Assembly: GCF_002259755.1 (NCBI RefSeq)
Contig: NZ_MWWY01000038.1
Coordinates: 1 to 33,972, forward strand
Source of the DNA: Bifidobacterium hapali
GTDB taxonomy: Bacteria; Actinomycetota; Actinomycetes; Actinomycetales; Bifidobacteriaceae
DNA length: 33,972 bases
Direction: 5' to 3'
The translations under genes and the position numbers were made by a program. Of the stretch, positions 30,770 to 33,972 are shown piece by piece (position 1 is the stretch's first letter; each line of letters begins with the position of its first letter). The notes beneath the pieces were generated by a model. It saw nothing but the letters and a program-made list of their open reading frames with translations. It did not search any database and was not told where the DNA came from.

Positions 30770-32302
30770 TTACAACTTTGCTAATGAGTCTACGAAGACG
30801 TCGATTGCATCGCGCGCGGCAGCCATATCATCTGGATGATTGACAATTACTGCAAACGCGAGCGTGCCACCGCCCAGTCTTGACACGTTGCCGGTCATTG
30901 CGGTGACTTCTCCGAGACTGCCGGTTTTGACGCGTAACAGGCCGAGCGTGTCCTCGCTTACCGCGCGATTGGCCGCAGTACCGATAAGGCCGGGGATAGA
31001 CAGTCCTTCGCCAGCTGCAGCTGCACCGGATGCAGTGAGATTATGTGCTTGCACGGCGACGAGCGTGCGCACGCTGAGTTTCGAGCCGGGAGATAGCCCC
31101 GAGCAGTCAGACATGGTGAGCCCGGTGGTGTCGATGTTGAGGCGTTCGAGTGTGGCTCGTACTGCTTGAGTTGCGCCTTGCGGGGAGTTATCGCGGCCGG
31201 TGGCGAGGGCGGTGAGTCGGCCGAACTCTTCGGCGAGTGTGTTGTCGGAATGTCGCAGGGCGAAGGCGAGGATTTCGGCGAGTGTGGCGGATTGGACGGA
31301 GGCGATGGGCTTGGTGGCGGAGTCGGTGGGCGCGTCGGCAGCGTCAGATGCGCTGCCGCTTGTCGCGGTACTCACGCTTTCCACGGTAATATCGTTCGCA
31401 TTGCTCACCGTAATACCGTGATCAGCAAGTCGAGCGGCGAACACTGCTCCCGCGTCGGATGCCGTGGTTTGGCTGAGTGTCGGATATGCGCTGAATATGT
31501 CTGGATTTTCAGGCACGCCGCCGTCCCATTGCCGACCGCCGTCAATCGCCAGTGCGCTCACACCCGTGTAATAGAGGTCACCTTCGTTATTGTCAGCGAT
31601 ATGTGACGGATAACGGTCCTGACCGAACAACGTGTCGTCAACAGTGAGGGCTACTTGGTTGATCCCTTGTGCGTTCAACACTTGCGCCGTATCTTGTGCG
31701 AGCGTGTCGAGGCCCGCACGGCCATTGACGTGTTCAGGGTCAGAAGCTCCGGCCGACAGCAGCATGTCACCGTGGCCCACGAGGGTCAGCGAGCCCGTGC
31801 CAGCAGTTGTGTCGGCATCGGTCAGATAGGTTTCAGTCGTGAGCGTCGAACCCATATCGAGCGTGGATGCGGCGGCGAGTGCAGTCAGGGTTTTCATCGT
31901 AGAGGCTGGTTCCCGTGGTGTGCCAGCATTGCGATGGGTCACAACCTTGCCGTCTGCGGTTGCAATCGCTATGGAATAATCATGACCGACGCCGGTAGCA
32001 CTAGCGAAGGTGGCGACTAGTTGGTCGGCGTCGGACGAATTGATGGGCTTGTCAGGATTGGCGGTGCCTGCGATGGTTCCTGCCGGCAGCGACTGGAGAG
32101 CGGCGGGAATTGAGCGGCGGTTCACTGGCGCTAAGGTCAATGGACCTGTGATAGTGTCCGTGATGTCTGCGATCACATATGTGCAGCACAATGCGAACGT
32201 GATCAGCGCGGTGATGGTTACACGGATAATTCGCTGCCGGCGCATGCGAGCGATGGTGCATGTCCATTGATGATTATCCGTCACCACTGCTTCAGCCGGC
32301 AC
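30770..32302 (-). CDS. dacB: D-alanyl-D-alanine carboxypeptidase/endopeptidase (PBP4 type)
   Basis: This class-C penicillin-binding protein trims or cuts peptidoglycan cross-links outside the membrane. Start is GTG 32302 with AAGGAG seven bases upstream; the nearby ATG is in another frame. One N-terminal membrane helix (about 24-46) follows basic residues. The active-site set is complete: STMK (134-137), SDN in LRHSDNTLAEEFG, and KTG in RVKTGSLGEV near the C-terminus. It is 510 residues, with a long Ser/Thr/Ala/Asp-rich stretch before the SDN block. First gene of the tilS-hpt-ftsH run. Confidence 0.93.
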   Translation of the reverse strand: MPAEAVVTDNHQWTCTIARMRRQRIIRVTITALITFALCCTYVIADITDTITGPLTLAPVNRRSIPAALQSLPAGTIAGTANPDKPINSSDADQLVATFASATGVGHDYSIAIATADGKVVTHRNAGTPREPASTMKTLTALAAASTLDMGSTLTTETYLTDADTTAGTGSLTLVGHGDMLLSAGASDPEHVNGRAGLDTLAQDTAQVLNAQGINQVALTVDDTLFGQDRYPSHIADNNEGDLYYTGVSALAIDGGRQWDGGVPENPDIFSAYPTLSQTTASDAGAVFAARLADHGITVSNANDITVESVSTATSGSASDAADAPTDSATKPIASVQSATLAEILAFALRHSDNTLAEEFGRLTALATGRDNSPQGATQAVRATLERLNIDTTGLTMSDCSGLSPGSKLSVRTLVAVQAHNLTASGAAAAGEGLSIPGLIGTAANRAVSEDTLGLLRVKTGSLGEVTAMTGNVSRLGGGTLAFAVIVNHPDDMAAARDAIDVFVDSLAKL

Positions 32303-32331
32303 CGCATGCTCCTTATATATACGTTCGCGAT

Positions 32332-33480
32332 CTACTTCTGCAAGGATGCAAACGAATCGAGCGTGCGCACAATCGAAAGCATCCGCGCATCCATCAGTTT
32401 ACCGCCGAGCCACGTCCCAGCAGCGAGAATGCCTGCACCGTTAACGATCGCAATCGGAATAATCAGCCAATACGAGTACGCCAATTCAGACATCACCACA
32501 AGTATGATCGCAGCAATGCCAGTCGGGAACATCAGTAGCAGACTGCCAAGCATATAGATGAGCGGGAAGAAGCCCTGCGCTACCATACGTCCCTGCGGTG
32601 CAGAGAACGGCTTATCGAGCGAAGCAACCGGATACATGAACGCGCACGAGGTGATCTCTGCCAGTCCAAGTCCGCTCAATCCAACGCCTAATCCCACCGC
32701 AGTAAACGTTGCGCCGATCAGCAATCCCTCACTGCTACGCCAGTCGCCGCTGATGAACGCAATCGCAACAAACAGCGCCAGTACATACGCGACGATAATA
32801 CCGACGTACACACGCACACGTCCAAGACGATCAGTAGTACCTGGCACGCCTGCAATCACTTGCATCGCAAAGCCACGACCGTCATATGCTAGTCCGTTGC
32901 TCTCTGCAATTGCCATCATCCAACCGGACCAAATCGGCACCAGCCAGATCAGACCGGGCATGGTACGCATTTGCAACGCAAATATGATCAGCAAAAACAC
33001 CGGCATGACGAACAGCATGGCCTGACGCGGGTCGCGAACAAGATACGTGAACAGTCGTGCGGAAATCGCACCGGACGGCGAGTCAGGCATGTGCGCGAAC
33101 GCGCCGATGCCTTTGGCATTCACCGTCGCCTGATGGCCGGCACCAAGAGTGAGTCGTTCGTGGCGCAAACACCACGTGCAGATACTGAAACACACTACCC
33201 ATGTGACTGCCAGTATTGCCAGCCGTGCGATAACCGCAAGCCAGTTGCCAGCAAACGCATCATACGGTAACTGGAATGCCGCGCCAAACGGAGTCCACGC
33301 CATAATATCGGCCGCACGATTTGCCGTTTCGAGATCAATCTGACTAGCCGCGCCAGAATTCATCAGCAAATTCGGTATTTGCCAAACAAACACGAACAAC
33401 AGTACAACCACAACATAAAACAGGTTTTTGCCTCGTTTTGACGTGATCAGCGTGGTCGAAAGGGGGGTGGTGACGTTTTG
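32332..33480 (-). pseudogene. Multi-pass permease-like membrane protein, 5' end replaced by IS3
   Basis: About 383 residues remain, with around nine hydrophobic segments and no recognised catalytic motif. The look is that of an ABC-2-type export permease (large polar loops, RDPRQAMLF). The reading frame continues upstream without a stop through the IS3 end and into the IS to 33789, but in the IS it is only the wrong frame of the transposase. The native start is therefore missing. The junction is near 33480, where native-looking sequence (VTTPLSTTLITSKRG) begins. No ATPase partner is in the window. Confidence 0.7.
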
Positions 33481-33527
33481 TTGGACTTCGTTGTCTGAAT
33501 GGTCGTTCAGAACGATATCACATGTGT
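33481..33527 (-). mobile_element. Probable IS3 end adjoining the permease remnant
   Basis: The bases between the OrfB stop and the permease-like sequence include a palindromic GAATGGTCGTTC stretch. A terminus beginning about TTGGACTTCGTTGTC is inferred. The exact boundary needs the other IS end, which is not in the window. Confidence 0.45.
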
Positions 33528-33972
33528 TCAGGCGACGAGCCCGAGCTGGATGCGCTTGTCCATGATGCTCATCCCGTATTCGAGTTTGATGCGCTTGTCC
33601 CGGTACCAGACCATGTACTCGTCCAGCATCGCAATGAACTCGTCGATCGTGACGCCCTGGAAGCTCCTCTTGTGGAAGAACTCTTGCTTGAGCCGGCCGA
33701 AGAACCCCTCGGCGGCGGCGTTGTCCGGACTGCAGCCCTTCGCGCTCATCGACCTCGTCAATCCATGATCCGTGCAGATGCGAATCCATTCAGGCCACCG
33801 GTAGTGGCATCCCCGGTCGGAGTGGATGACGGGCGTCTGACCGGGTCGGAGCGTGGCGCACGCGTCCTCGAGCATCCCGTTGGCCAATGCGGCGTTGGGG
33901 CTGGTGCCGATCGTCCAGGCGACCGGCATGCCGTCGTAGCAGTCGATCACCGGCGACAGGTACACCTTGCCC
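33528..33972 (-). CDS. IS3-family transposase OrfB, C-terminal part
   Basis: This is the catalytic (DDE integrase-core) half of an IS3/IS150-like transposase; it runs off the right edge. About 148 residues are visible. The first Asp is in SPVIDCYDG, the second in VIHSDRGCHYR, and the Glu in NAAAEGFFGRLKQEFF; the latter two are separated by about 35 residues as expected. It ends ...KRIQLGLVA with TGA at 33528-33530. OrfA and the other IS end lie outside. Confidence 0.94.
   Translation of the reverse strand, partial: GKVYLSPVIDCYDGMPVAWTIGTSPNAALANGMLEDACATLRPGQTPVIHSDRGCHYRWPEWIRICTDHGLTRSMSAKGCSPDNAAAEGFFGRLKQEFFHKRSFQGVTIDEFIAMLDEYMVWYRDKRIKLEYGMSIMDKRIQLGLVA

Noticed and set aside
33481..33789. 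Extended 485-residue permease reading into the IS
   Set aside because: The extra 100 residues are the wrong frame of IS3 OrfB, Arg/His-rich and not membrane-like.

Overview
The window looks like a chromosomal segment of a Bifidobacterium or close actinobacterial relative. The GC content is moderate, ribosome binding sites are strong AAGGAGG/GGAGG types, and the gene order dacB-tilS-hpt-ftsH-folE-folP-folBK-DUF3180 is the one I know from bifidobacteria and allied Actinobacteria. This is inference from gene content; no database search was possible. The window is bounded by insertion sequences: the 3' part of an IS256-family transposase at the left edge and an IS3-family orfB at the right edge. 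The IS3 element has cut the 5' end off a membrane permease gene.

Layout: (1) 1-984, IS256 end, four direct ACATGTCA-type repeats and a membrane-protein remnant. (2) 1157-4380, a GH51 alpha-L-arabinofuranosidase divergent from an RpiR-type regulator that is broken by a 2-base frameshift. (3) 4381-11091, a 2-aminoethylphosphonate (2-AEP) module: an ABC ATPase, one polypeptide joining two permease domains to a solute-binding domain, PhnW transaminase and PhnX phosphonatase. Together these would import 2-AEP and convert it to acetaldehyde plus phosphate, with nitrogen passed to alanine. Long palindromes punctuate the cluster. (4) 11432-13984, an Ntn-type isoaspartyl peptidase/asparaginase divergent from an MFS sugar-type transporter. 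(5) 14160-17041, a YozG-like HTH and DUF2975 pair, an AAA ATPase with a C-terminal PD-(D/E)XK-like domain, and tRNA-Arg(CCU). (6) 17241-23164, housekeeping and unknown genes: an endonuclease/exonuclease/phosphatase-fold membrane protein, a DUF4391 protein, a ROK glucokinase, a low-molecular-weight tyrosine phosphatase, a small unknown protein and acyl-CoA thioesterase II. (7) 23181-32302 on the minus strand, PBP4-type carboxypeptidase, TilS, Hpt, FtsH and the folate genes. (8) 32332-33972, the permease remnant and IS3.

The most unusual content is intergenic. Three long hairpins (4588-4673, 8653-8744, 8801-8888) share a conserved 30-base core flanked by TCGAC/GTCGA, but each has its own unrelated, near-perfect 28-31 bp arms. 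Several other gaps, mostly at gene 3' ends or between convergent genes (1001-1151, 4403-4543, 11182-11364, 13946-14147, 21490-21570), carry palindromic repeats whose motif is private to that gap. I regard these two patterns, and the permease-binding-protein fusion, as the best candidates for something undescribed.
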